Program-made: the position numbers and the translations under genes
Source: Ga0077523 sp038324085
GTDB taxonomy: Bacteria > Pseudomonadota > Gammaproteobacteria > Burkholderiales > Ga0077523
Length of the DNA: 64,000 nt
NCBI GenBank assembly: GCA_038324085.1
Contig: JBBQHP010000022.1
Coordinates: forward strand, 1 to 64,000
Reading direction: 5' to 3'
The notes under the pieces: generated by a model
Seen by the model: the letters and a program-made list of their open reading frames with translations, nothing else
What the model was told of the DNA's origin: nothing
Databases searched by the model: none
Part shown: in pieces, positions 42,940 through 50,887 of the stretch
Layout: the number at the start of each line of letters is the position of its first letter
Numbering within the stretch: position 1 is the stretch's first letter

Positions 42940-45093
42940 TCAGGACCCGCCGGGAACGGCGCGCTCCAATGCGCGCAGTACGGTGTCCTTCGTGAGCAAT
43001 TCCGGCAGCAGTTCGGGTTCACCGGCGACGCGCGCCGGGTAGAGCGCATAGACCGGAACGCCACTGCGTCCGAGCCGACCGAGGGCCGCCGTGATGTGCG
43101 CATCCTGGTTGGTCCAGTCGGCGCGCATGCGCGTGATCGGCCGCTCTGCAAAGGCATTCTTCACCACATCGGACTCCAGCACGAGGCGTTTGTTCACCTG
43201 GCAGGTCACGCACCATGCCGCGGTGAAATCCACGAAGACCGCCCGACCCAGTGAACGCTCGGCGTTCAGCGCGTCGTCCGAATAGGCGGCCCAGGAACCG
43301 GTTGCGGCAGCCGTTGCGACACGCGGCTCACCGGCGGGCCAGCCGAAGATGGCGGCGGCTGCGATCAGGAGCACCGCGGCTGTCGCGACGAAAGCACGAC
43401 GCCCTTGCGCCACTGCGGTCGCGCCGAATCGCGTCCAGCCCCACAGCGCAGCAGCGATCAGCACGAGCCCGGCGAGCAGGCGCGCCGACGCGCCGACGCC
43501 GAGCTGTTCGCCCAGCACCCAGGTGAGCCAGACCGCGGTGAGGTAGAGCGGAAACGCGAGCAACTGCTTCAGCGTCTCCATCCAGCGTCCGGGTCGTGGC
43601 AGGCGCCGGGCGAGTCCCGGCTGGAACGACAGGGCGACATACGGCGTGGCCATGCCTATCGCCAGCGCCGTGAACACCAGCATCGCCTGCGCCGGCGGTT
43701 GCGTGAGGGCGAAGCCAAGCGCGGCACCCATGAACGGTGCCGTGCATGGCGCCGCGACGATCGTCGCCAGCAGACCGGCGAGGAAGGCGCCACGGAGGCC
43801 CGCGCGGTCGCGGACGTTGCCGGCCGCTCCCTGGAGTCGGTAGCCCCACTCGAACACGCCGCTCAGATTGAGTCCGAGGACAAAGAACAATGCCGCCAGG
43901 CCGGCCACGATGGCCGGGGCTTGCAGCTGAAAGCCCCAGCCGAGTGCCTGTCCGCTGGCTCGCAGCGCCAGCAGAGCGCCCGCGACGGCCCAGAAACAGA
44001 CGACGATGCCGGCTGCGAAAGCGAGACCGTGGGCGCGCAGGCTGCGGCTGCTGCCATGCGCCTCCTCGACGAATCCAAGCACCTTGATCGAGACGACTGG
44101 AAACACGCAGGGCATCAGATTCAACACGACGCCGCCGAGCAGTGCGAACAGGATCGCGATACCCAGTCCGGGTGCCGCGTTTCCCGTGGCGGACGCGGCG
44201 GTGATCGCGGCAGCGTCGATGCCTGGCTGCGGTGGTTTGGCCGAAACCTTCGGCGCACCGCCCGGCCATGGCACCGCAATGAGTGCAGCGGTGACGCCGC
44301 CGTCCGGGCCCAGCGCGGGCTCGGCGACCAGCATGCCCGTCAGCGTCGACAGGGCGCCCTTGAATGCGGGATCGGCCGTGAGCAGCAGGCGGTAGCTGCC
44401 GTCTTCCTGTCGCTGCAGCGTCTGGACCGACGCGTTGTCGACGATGCCCGGGTCATCGGGAAAGAACGCGAGCTTGGACAGGGCGGGCGCGGCTGCTGCG
44501 ACGGGTGTCAGGGAAATCTCGATGTGATCGTCGGTGGGTGCGGCCGAGACATTCCAGCCGCGCAGGGAGCGCGGGATCGCCGCGCGTGCCTGCGCGAGTG
44601 GCCGCGACCAGGTCGGGTCGGGCGCACCGTTTCCCACCAGCAGATCGAGACCGAGCGCGGCGCCGCCGGGTATGCAGACTTCCTTGCAGATCAGCCATTC
44701 CGCCTTGGCCGCGATGTGCACGCTGGCAGACCTGTCGAGCGATTTCGGGGTCGCGATTTCGGTGAGCAGGAGCGTTTCACCGTGGTAGCCGAGATTCGTC
44801 AATGGACCGACGGGGATGCGCTCGGGAACCGGCCATAGCATCGGTCCTGCCGAGAAACCGGGTGGCAATGTCCAGACGATGCGCGTGGGCATTCCGGAGT
44901 CGCCGGGATTCTTCCAGTAGGTATGCCATCCCGGATCGTGGGCGAGGCGCAACGCCACCAGCAATGGCTGGCCCGGGCGGACGGAAGTCTGATCCGAGAC
45001 GAGTTCCACGCGCGCATGCGGGACGTCGATCGGTGCGCCGATCGAGTATCCGGCGGTCAGCGACGCAATGACGATGAAAAGCAGGCTATGCAT
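42940..45093 (-). CDS. DsbD/ScsB-like thiol:disulfide interchange protein
   Basis: This 717-residue inner-membrane protein passes electrons from cytoplasmic thioredoxin to the periplasm. The N-terminal periplasmic domain (residues about 20-280) has the pair EWLICKEVCIPG. The central part of about eight helices contains LNLMPCVFPVVSIKVLGF and AAPCTAPFMGAALG with the two membrane cysteines. The C-terminal thioredoxin domain has AAWCVTCQVNKR (CxxC). That is the ScsB/DsbD layout. I chose ATG 45093 (MHSLLFIVIASLTAG). ATG 45114 would add seven residues. The reading continues open upstream only as antisense of the OmpA-like gene. Confidence 0.92.
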   Translation of the reverse strand: MHSLLFIVIASLTAGYSIGAPIDVPHARVELVSDQTSVRPGQPLLVALRLAHDPGWHTYWKNPGDSGMPTRIVWTLPPGFSAGPMLWPVPERIPVGPLTNLGYHGETLLLTEIATPKSLDRSASVHIAAKAEWLICKEVCIPGGAALGLDLLVGNGAPDPTWSRPLAQARAAIPRSLRGWNVSAAPTDDHIEISLTPVAAAAPALSKLAFFPDDPGIVDNASVQTLQRQEDGSYRLLLTADPAFKGALSTLTGMLVAEPALGPDGGVTAALIAVPWPGGAPKVSAKPPQPGIDAAAITAASATGNAAPGLGIAILFALLGGVVLNLMPCVFPVVSIKVLGFVEEAHGSSRSLRAHGLAFAAGIVVCFWAVAGALLALRASGQALGWGFQLQAPAIVAGLAALFFVLGLNLSGVFEWGYRLQGAAGNVRDRAGLRGAFLAGLLATIVAAPCTAPFMGAALGFALTQPPAQAMLVFTALAIGMATPYVALSFQPGLARRLPRPGRWMETLKQLLAFPLYLTAVWLTWVLGEQLGVGASARLLAGLVLIAAALWGWTRFGATAVAQGRRAFVATAAVLLIAAAAIFGWPAGEPRVATAAATGSWAAYSDDALNAERSLGRAVFVDFTAAWCVTCQVNKRLVLESDVVKNAFAERPITRMRADWTNQDAHITAALGRLGRSGVPVYALYPARVAGEPELLPELLTKDTVLRALERAVPGGS

Positions 45094-45373
45094 GGAAGTC
45101 TCGAAGGGTAGCATGCGCTCCGGAGCGCGCCCGGCGTCGCACACTGGTGCACGCTCGGTCGCTGCATTGGGCTGCGGGGATAGCAATTTGTTTCCGTTCA
45201 CCGCGAGAATTGCGTCGCATCGATGCCGACTAGGGCTCAGAATATACGGCGTGATCGCTGGCGCACGTGCGTGTCGGGAATCTGCGACGAAAAAGCGCTT
45301 GAGCGTTCTCCCGTTTCGGGAACCGATTGATCCGCGTCCGAGACTAAGGCGCATGGCGCAGGGAGGAATATCC

Positions 45374-46819
45374 ATGAAAGGTAACAGAATGATAGTTTCG
45401 CGAATGTCGAAATCGATGGTCGCGAATATTGCGATGATCGCGCTCGCGTTGAGCCTGGGCGCGTGCGCGCGGACCCTCATCGGTGTGGCTCCTACCAAGA
45501 CCACCGGGGCGGGCGCGGGCGAGATGGCGGGCTCCGACGCAAGCGCCAATGGCAGCGATGGCGTTTCCTCTGCCGGCAACGCCGCTGACGCCTCGAGTGG
45601 CAACAGCGGTCCCGAGGTCAAGGCCGACAAGGGGTCCAGCACCGAAGGACCGGATGCGTTGAGCGCAAATTCGTCCGGTACCGGCGCGCCGGGATCGGGC
45701 GCATCGGATTCCGCTGCGAACGGTGCCGCCGGTGCGGGCACCGAAGGCGCAGGCGGCGCGTCGGGATCGAATGCCTCCACTGGAAATGCCGCCGCCGGGG
45801 CCGCTAGCGCGGGAGCAAATGGTGCCGGTGGTTCAGATGGCACCAGCGGCACCAATGCCACGGGCGCAAACGGCACGGCTGACAGCGGTGCCGGTGCCAA
45901 CGGTGCCGGTGCCAACGGTGCCGGCGCAAACGGAGCCGGCGCAAACGGAGCCGGCGCAAACGGAGCCGGAGCGACTGGCGCCGGAAGCAACGGCACGTCC
46001 CGCAATGACTCTGCCGCAGCGGGAGGCGACAAGGCGGGCGCCGCGACCTCCGGTGGTGGCAAGGATGGCGCGTCGGGTGCGACGGCTGGCGCGAACGGCG
46101 CTGACGGAGCCGCAGGTTCCGCAGCCGCGGATGGCACTCGCGACGCTCAGGGCAACGTGGTCGGCGCGGCTGGTTCCACCGCGCCCGCTGGCAGCGACAG
46201 CCGTAACGCCCCCGGGCGCTCCGGCAAGGATGGCTCGGGCAACGCAGCAGACGAGGAGATGGTCCTGCAGGATCCCGTGAAGACCGCGATTCGCGAAGAG
46301 GAACGCGAGCGTGCGGCGCGCGAGGCGGCGCTCGAAGCCGAACGTCGCGGCCGGGTGGAAACCGCGGCCAATCGGGTGGTGATCGATCAGGACGAGAAAC
46401 TGCAGACGCTCAACGGCTCGTTGCCTGCGGTGTTCAACATGGACGAGAAGGGCACGTTCGAATTCGATCGCTTCGTGCTGACGCCCGACGTCAAGGTGAA
46501 GCTCGACGAGATCTGGGACAAGCTGAAGGATGCACCCTACGATCGACTGATCGTGCACGGCTATACCGATCGCATCGGTACCGACGAGTACAACCAGCAG
46601 CTGTCCGAGAAGCGTGCATGGGCCGTGGCGGGTTACCTGATGGACAAGGGCGTGCCGCCGTACAAGCTGACCGTCGTCGGTCGCGGCAGGACCCAGCCAC
46701 TGACCACGCCCGACGAGTGCAAGGGGCTGCGGCGAGATGCCCTCATCGACTGCCTCCAGCGCGATCGCAGGGTCGAGGTGGTTGCCACGCTGAAGGAGTA
46801 CAACCTGAAGGTGCAGTGA
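45374..46819 (+). CDS. OmpA-family lipoprotein with long Gly/Ala/Ser/Asn linker
   Basis: This 481-residue protein begins at ATG 45374 with GGGAGG 8 nt upstream. Its lipobox is LSLGAC (Cys near 32). A low-complexity linker of about 270 residues is made mostly of Gly, Ala, Ser, Asn and Thr and includes tandem GAGAN repeats. A short charged helix follows (EEERERAAREAALEAERR). The C-terminal OmpA domain (about residues 355-475) has FEFDRFVLTPDVKVKLDEIW, VHGYTDRIGTDEYNQQLSEK and RRVEV, and would bind peptidoglycan. It probably tethers the outer membrane to the wall across a long flexible spacer. A terminator follows. Confidence 0.92.
   Translation: MKGNRMIVSRMSKSMVANIAMIALALSLGACARTLIGVAPTKTTGAGAGEMAGSDASANGSDGVSSAGNAADASSGNSGPEVKADKGSSTEGPDALSANSSGTGAPGSGASDSAANGAAGAGTEGAGGASGSNASTGNAAAGAASAGANGAGGSDGTSGTNATGANGTADSGAGANGAGANGAGANGAGANGAGANGAGATGAGSNGTSRNDSAAAGGDKAGAATSGGGKDGASGATAGANGADGAAGSAAADGTRDAQGNVVGAAGSTAPAGSDSRNAPGRSGKDGSGNAADEEMVLQDPVKTAIREEERERAAREAALEAERRGRVETAANRVVIDQDEKLQTLNGSLPAVFNMDEKGTFEFDRFVLTPDVKVKLDEIWDKLKDAPYDRLIVHGYTDRIGTDEYNQQLSEKRAWAVAGYLMDKGVPPYKLTVVGRGRTQPLTTPDECKGLRRDALIDCLQRDRRVEVVATLKEYNLKVQ
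45887..45970 (+). repeat. 15-bp tandem repeats inside the OmpA-like gene
   Basis: Five full and one partial copies of a 15-bp unit (variants of GGTGCCGGTGCCAAC and GGAGCCGGCGCAAAC) run in frame and encode GAGAN pentapeptides. The last copies are identical, so the array probably changes length by slippage without altering the frame. Confidence 0.85.
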
Positions 46820-46841
46820 GTCGCTGCCGCACTTTCGCGAG

Positions 46842-46873
46842 ACCCCGGTGGCTGCAAGGCCCCGGGGTTTTTT
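46842..46873 (+). terminator. Rho-independent terminator of the OmpA-like gene
   Basis: ACCCCGG and CCGGGGT pair around a loop of about 13 nt, and TTTTT follows. It lies 22 nt after the stop. Confidence 0.88.
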
Positions 46874-46937
46874 GTCGACTGCGCGGCGCGCGGTGTAATC
46901 TTGGCACCGCCTCAATCACCATCCATCCGGGGGAGAA

Positions 46938-47267
46938 ATGATCGTCGACCATCGCACGTACAACGTGAAGCCGGGCAAGCTGAACGAGTATTTGAAGCTG
47001 TACGAGACGGAAGCCTATCCGTTGCAGCTGAAGTACCTGGGCCACAACCTCGGGTGGTACACCTCCAACGATATCGGACCGCTGTCGCAAGTAGTACACA
47101 TGTGGGCCTATTCGAGCCTCGACGATCGGGAAGAACGCCGCAATCGCCTGGCGGCGGACCCTGCCTGGGCCGGTTTCATCGCCAAGGCCATGCCCCTGCT
47201 CGACAGCATGGAGAACAAGATCCTGCGTCCCACATCCTTCTTCACCGTCCCGGAACGCAAGGGATGA
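46938..47267 (+). CDS. NIPSNAP-family protein
   Basis: This 109-residue dimeric alpha/beta-barrel-type small protein starts IVDHRTYNVKPGKLNEYL and contains VVHMWAYSSLDDREERR, which is the NIPSNAP pattern (PF07978). Family members have no proven enzymatic role but often lie beside CoA-dependent catabolic genes. GGGGGAG precedes ATG 46938. Its stop overlaps the CoA-transferase subunit A gene by 4 nt (ATGA). Confidence 0.85.
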   Translation: MIVDHRTYNVKPGKLNEYLKLYETEAYPLQLKYLGHNLGWYTSNDIGPLSQVVHMWAYSSLDDREERRNRLAADPAWAGFIAKAMPLLDSMENKILRPTSFFTVPERKG

Positions 47268-48070
47268 TCGCGGATCTCGTCGCCACCATCCCCGACGGGT
47301 CGACGCTCGCGATTGCGCAGGATGCCGTCGGCGTGGCGATGGCCGCGACGCGCGAGCTGGTACGGCGTGGCGCGCGTGATCTGCATCTGGTGTGTGTACC
47401 GATCAGCGGGCTGCAGGCCGACGTCCTGATCGGTGCCGGCTGCGTCGCAACGATAGAGACCTCGGCCGTGACTCTCGGCGAGTTCGGAACCGCGCCGCGA
47501 TTCGCTGCGGCCCTCAAGCGCGGCACGATCCGGGTGAAGGATGCCACCTGTCCGGCCATCCACGCGGCATTGCAGGCAGGGCAGAAAGGCATCCCGTTTA
47601 TCCCGTTGCGCGGCCTCATCGGTTCCGACCTGCTGCGTCATCGCCACGATTGGAAGGTCATCGACAATCCGTTCGCCGACGGCGACGATCCCATCGTGCT
47701 GCTGCCGGCGATCCGTCCCGATTTCGCGCTGTTTCACGCGCCGCTCGCCGATCGGCACGGTAATGTGTACATCGGACGCCAGCGCGACCTGCTCACCATG
47801 GCGCAGGCGGCGCAGCGCACGCTCGTCACCGTCGAGGCGGTCACCGACGACGATCTGATGCGCGATGAAGCCGGGGGCGCCGGCGTGATTCCGGCGATCT
47901 ACATAACCGGGATCGCCGTGGCCCCGGGAGGCGCGCGGCCGCTCAAGTTTCCCGGGCACTACGCGCTCGACGAAGGTGCGCTCGCGAACTACGCGGCGGC
48001 GGCGCAGAGCGATGCGGGTTTTCGCTCGTGGCTCGATGCGTGGCTCGCGATGGAGCTGCAGGCCGCATGA
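47264..48070 (+). CDS. CoA-transferase, alpha subunit (family I)
   Basis: This 268-residue subunit has the family I CoA-transferase fold: TLAIAQDAVGVAMAATREL (replacing the usual GGFG-type start), then LIGAGCVATIETSAVTLGE and ADRHGNVYIGRQRDLLTMA. Together with the next gene it forms an alpha/beta pair. The pair resembles both 3-oxoacid CoA-transferases and IpdAB-type ring-cleaving hydrolases, and the sequence alone does not settle which. It overlaps both neighbours by 4 nt, so the three genes are tightly coupled. Confidence 0.82.
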   Translation: MIADLVATIPDGSTLAIAQDAVGVAMAATRELVRRGARDLHLVCVPISGLQADVLIGAGCVATIETSAVTLGEFGTAPRFAAALKRGTIRVKDATCPAIHAALQAGQKGIPFIPLRGLIGSDLLRHRHDWKVIDNPFADGDDPIVLLPAIRPDFALFHAPLADRHGNVYIGRQRDLLTMAQAAQRTLVTVEAVTDDDLMRDEAGGAGVIPAIYITGIAVAPGGARPLKFPGHYALDEGALANYAAAAQSDAGFRSWLDAWLAMELQAA

Positions 48071-48795
48071 CGGAGCCTTTCAATCGCACCGAACTGCTGA
48101 TCGGCGTGATCGGGCGTCTGCTCGAAGGTTGCCGCCACGTCGTGGTCGGCGCGTCGTCGCCGATTCCGGGGGCCGCAGCGTTGATGGTACGAGCCAAGAC
48201 CGACGGCGCGTTGCGCGTCAACGTTCTGGGTTCCCGCCAACACAACAGCTTCACCAACGGTGGTGTCGAGACCTTCGATCTCGCCGCCCAGGGTCGCATC
48301 GACGCCTTCTTCCTGGGTGGCGGACAGATCGACGGCGAGGCCAACATCAATCTTGTCGGCACCGGGGCTTATCCCGCGAGCGACGTTCGCTGGCCGGGAT
48401 CGTTCGGGTCGTCATACCTCTACTTCCTGGTGCCGCGCGTGATCCTCTTTCGCGAAGAGCACACACGCCGCGTGTTCGTCCCGAAGGTCGACTTCGTCAG
48501 CGCGCCCGGCACCAGCGCGCCGAACGTCCATCGCCCGGGCGGGCCGTGGAAAATGGTCACGGGACTGGGTGTCTTTGCTTTCGATCGGGCGCGCAAACGG
48601 TTCGCCGTCGAGAGCGTGCACCCCGGACATTCGCTGGAAGAGATTCTCGACAACACCGGTTTCGAGATGGACGTTCCCGAACGCGTCCCGGCAACGGCCG
48701 CACCCGATCAGGCAACCCTCGCGCTGTTGCGCGGCCGCATTCGCGAAGAGATCGCCGAGACCTATCCGCGCTTCGCCGCGCAACTCGCGGTCTGA
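48067..48795 (+). CDS. CoA-transferase, beta subunit (family I or IpdB-like)
   Basis: This 242-residue beta subunit has GASSPIPGAAALMVRAKTDG, GGVETFDLAAQGRIDAFFLG, GGGQIDGEANINLVG and GPWKMVTGLGVFAFD. The usual catalytic Glu of the SENG motif in family I transferases is not evident. That loss is typical of IpdB-like hydrolases, which open steroid-derived rings by hydrolysis instead of transferring CoA. I therefore prefer an IpdAB-like reading but cannot prove it. It is coupled to the alpha gene through ATGA. Confidence 0.75.
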   Translation: MTEPFNRTELLIGVIGRLLEGCRHVVVGASSPIPGAAALMVRAKTDGALRVNVLGSRQHNSFTNGGVETFDLAAQGRIDAFFLGGGQIDGEANINLVGTGAYPASDVRWPGSFGSSYLYFLVPRVILFREEHTRRVFVPKVDFVSAPGTSAPNVHRPGGPWKMVTGLGVFAFDRARKRFAVESVHPGHSLEEILDNTGFEMDVPERVPATAAPDQATLALLRGRIREEIAETYPRFAAQLAV

Positions 48796-48842
48796 TCGCG
48801 CAGTGACCGGAACCAGGGTCAAGGCGCGGGCCGCGTTCGTGC

Positions 48843-49214
48843 GCGAACGGAACGCTCGCCGACTTCGATATCCGCTACGTGTTCGGTGTCCAGCCGCTGC
48901 AGCAATATCTGGTCGAGTTTCCCGACGGACGGCTGCAGGCGCTCGGCGTGGCGTGGGACACGCGCCCGAAAACGGCGGGCGGGCAGCGTTGGTTCCAACT
49001 GTACCCGAACGAGCAACTGCATGCGGGCGATCGTCTGCACCGCACTGGCATCGACCAGAACTGGAACTACCAGTGCGCCGATTGCCATTCGACCAACCTG
49101 CGCAAGAACTACGACGCCGCGACCGACACCTTCAAGACCACCTGGACCGACATCGACGTGAACTGCGAATCCTGCCACGGACCCGGATCCAATCGACAGG
49201 TGATGGCGTCATGA
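48843..49214 (+). pseudogene. Fragment of a multihaem cytochrome c
   Basis: A stretch of about 120 codons reads like an internal piece of a large multihaem/TPR cytochrome: GTLADFDIRYVFGVQPLQQY, then CADCHSTNLRKNYD and CESCHGPGS, two haem-binding CxxCH motifs. The frame enters from unrelated sequence right behind the CoA-transferase stop and ends in VMAS after the second motif. There is no start codon with a ribosome site and no signal peptide. Family members are usually several hundred residues. It is a remnant left by deletion on both sides. Confidence 0.8.
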
Positions 49215-49301
49215 ATCGGCGCTGGAACATCGCGCCGTCGCATGCCCCTCGGTGCGTGAACACGGGCTCGTGCGGGAGCGCTGCCACTGTGCCCGTGCCC
49301 G

Positions 49302-50324
49302 CTAGCGGTCGGCCTGCTCCAGAAACGCGTCGTAGCGCCCGATGAAGTCGCTCGCGATTTCGAAATACGGCAGCGCGCCGGTCTGGAACACGTCGAAGCG
49401 CCAGTTGGGTCGGCTGGCGAAGGCGTCCTTGTACCGGTAGTCGGTGAAGTCGCCGCGCACGCCGTGGCTCATCCAGACCGGCATCGACAGCGATTCGTAG
49501 ACACGGGTGATGTCGGCACTGAACAGATAGCCGGAGACGAAGCGATAGACGACATGATGGGCGCCCGGATTCTGCGTCGTCAGCAGGTCGTACTCGAGCA
49601 GGCCCTCGTCGATGTCTTTCCCGCCCCAGGTCTTCTGGAGGAAGAACCGTATGCCGCGGCGGGAGGTGAGCAGGTCGTAGAAACCCCGGGTCCACAGCGG
49701 CACGGTGAAAGCACCGTAGAGCCAGGCCTTGCCGCGATTGGTGCCTCGCGGCTCGTACCAAGGGGCGCGCTTGTCGAAGCCGGTGGGACTCACCAGCGCC
49801 ACGGTGCGGTAGCGCTCCGGTGCTTCGGTCGCGGCCCGGGCGAGGAACTCTGACGACAGCGACAGCGCCAGCGCGTCTATCGGTCCCGGGCCCTGGCGGT
49901 GCGCGATCTCCTCCGTCATGGCGAGGACGGCATCGGTCATCAGCCGGATCGTGTAGTCCCGGTCGCTGCGGTCGGAGAAACCGTAGCCCGGCAGATCCAT
50001 CGCATAGACGGTGCGCCGCGCCCGATAGTGGTCGTACAGCGGGCGCACTTCGTAAGCCGACCCGGCCGCATTGACGCTGTGGATCAGCAGCAGCGGCGGC
50101 ATGGCGGATCCGGCAGGTCCGCTCGCGTAGTAACTGAGCGGGCCGAGCGGACCGGAGAATTCGCGGCGCTCGCCGGAGAGTGCATTCGGTATCGGGGGAT
50201 GCGGCTTCATGGTCTGGGAAGTGCAGCCCAGCGCTAGCGCGAGCGGGGCAGCGAGGAGCGCGCTGCACACCGTACGATTGTGAACGCGCGCAGCCCGGGT
50301 CGGGTGGAGGGCCGTTGGCAGCAT
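49302..50324 (-). CDS. Alpha/beta-hydrolase-fold lipoprotein
   Basis: This protein of up to 340 residues has an N-terminal lipobox-like LALALGC (Cys near 34) and a hydrolase core. The core contains PLLLIHSVNAAGSAYEVRPL, YAMDLPGYGFSDRSDRDYT and DALALSLSSEF, where the expected GxSxG elbow reads SLSSE. The acid and base are less clear. It may be an atypical esterase or a non-catalytic member. ATG 50324 is taken as start, but a GTG closer to the signal core is possible, because residues 1-15 are not signal-like. Confidence 0.75.
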   Translation of the reverse strand: MLPTALHPTRAARVHNRTVCSALLAAPLALALGCTSQTMKPHPPIPNALSGERREFSGPLGPLSYYASGPAGSAMPPLLLIHSVNAAGSAYEVRPLYDHYRARRTVYAMDLPGYGFSDRSDRDYTIRLMTDAVLAMTEEIAHRQGPGPIDALALSLSSEFLARAATEAPERYRTVALVSPTGFDKRAPWYEPRGTNRGKAWLYGAFTVPLWTRGFYDLLTSRRGIRFFLQKTWGGKDIDEGLLEYDLLTTQNPGAHHVVYRFVSGYLFSADITRVYESLSMPVWMSHGVRGDFTDYRYKDAFASRPNWRFDVFQTGALPYFEIASDFIGRYDAFLEQADR

Positions 50325-50518
50325 GGATTGCGGATTATGGGTGGCGGTGAGGGCGCTGACCAGACGAGGGGATCAGGTGGGCGCAGATTTTTTTTCGAGG
50401 GCACGTCGATCGGGACGGTTCGGCGGCATCAGTGGAGCGGGACCCCTGCTGCGCGCGGGTCCCGCCCCGGGGGGGAGTGGAGCCCCGCCTGTACATTCAC
50501 GTTTCCAAGGAGACCGCC

Positions 50519-50887
50519 ATGCAGTACATGCTCATCTATCGCGAGACCCAGCAGGCATTCGATGTTCGCAATGATCCTGCCAACGCCCCCGCCTACTGGG
50601 GTGCCTGGAAAGCCTACATCGGCGCCCTGTCCGGCGCCGGCGTGATGGTCAGCGGCAACGGCCTGCAGCCGCCCGAGACCGCGACGACGGTCCGGGTCCG
50701 TCAGGACAAGCGTGAAGTGCAGGACGGCCCGTTCCCCGACACGCGCGAGCATCTCGGCGGGTACGTCGTCATCGAGGTGCCATCGCTCGACGACGCACTC
50801 ACCTGGGCAGCGCGCTCGCCCAACGTCACCACCGGCAGCACGGAAGTACGACCCGTGCTGCCGCCGCTGCCCGGCCCGCAGGATTGA
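50519..50887 (+). CDS. YCII-related DGPF-domain protein
   Basis: This 122-residue protein (start ATG 50519, AAGGAG 6 nt upstream) has the YCII/DGPF fold. It begins MQYMLIYRETQQAF, contains the namesake motif in EVQDGPFPDTREHLGGY and ends with AARSPNV. DGPF proteins are genomically linked to ECF42 sigma factors, and here the sigma gene begins at the base where this gene ends (TGATG). DGPF proteins are therefore probable regulatory targets or partners, but their biochemical role is open. Confidence 0.9.
   Translation: MQYMLIYRETQQAFDVRNDPANAPAYWGAWKAYIGALSGAGVMVSGNGLQPPETATTVRVRQDKREVQDGPFPDTREHLGGYVVIEVPSLDDALTWAARSPNVTTGSTEVRPVLPPLPGPQD

Noticed and set aside
45887..45970. Tandem short repeats considered as a CRISPR array
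   Set aside because: The unit is 15 bp without spacers and lies in frame inside a lipoprotein gene. No cas gene is present anywhere in the window.
45094..46137. N-terminal extension of the DsbD-like frame by about 350 residues rich in Pro and Ala
   Set aside because: It is the antisense of the Gly/Ala linker in the OmpA-like lipoprotein. The DsbD-like signal peptide begins at 45093.
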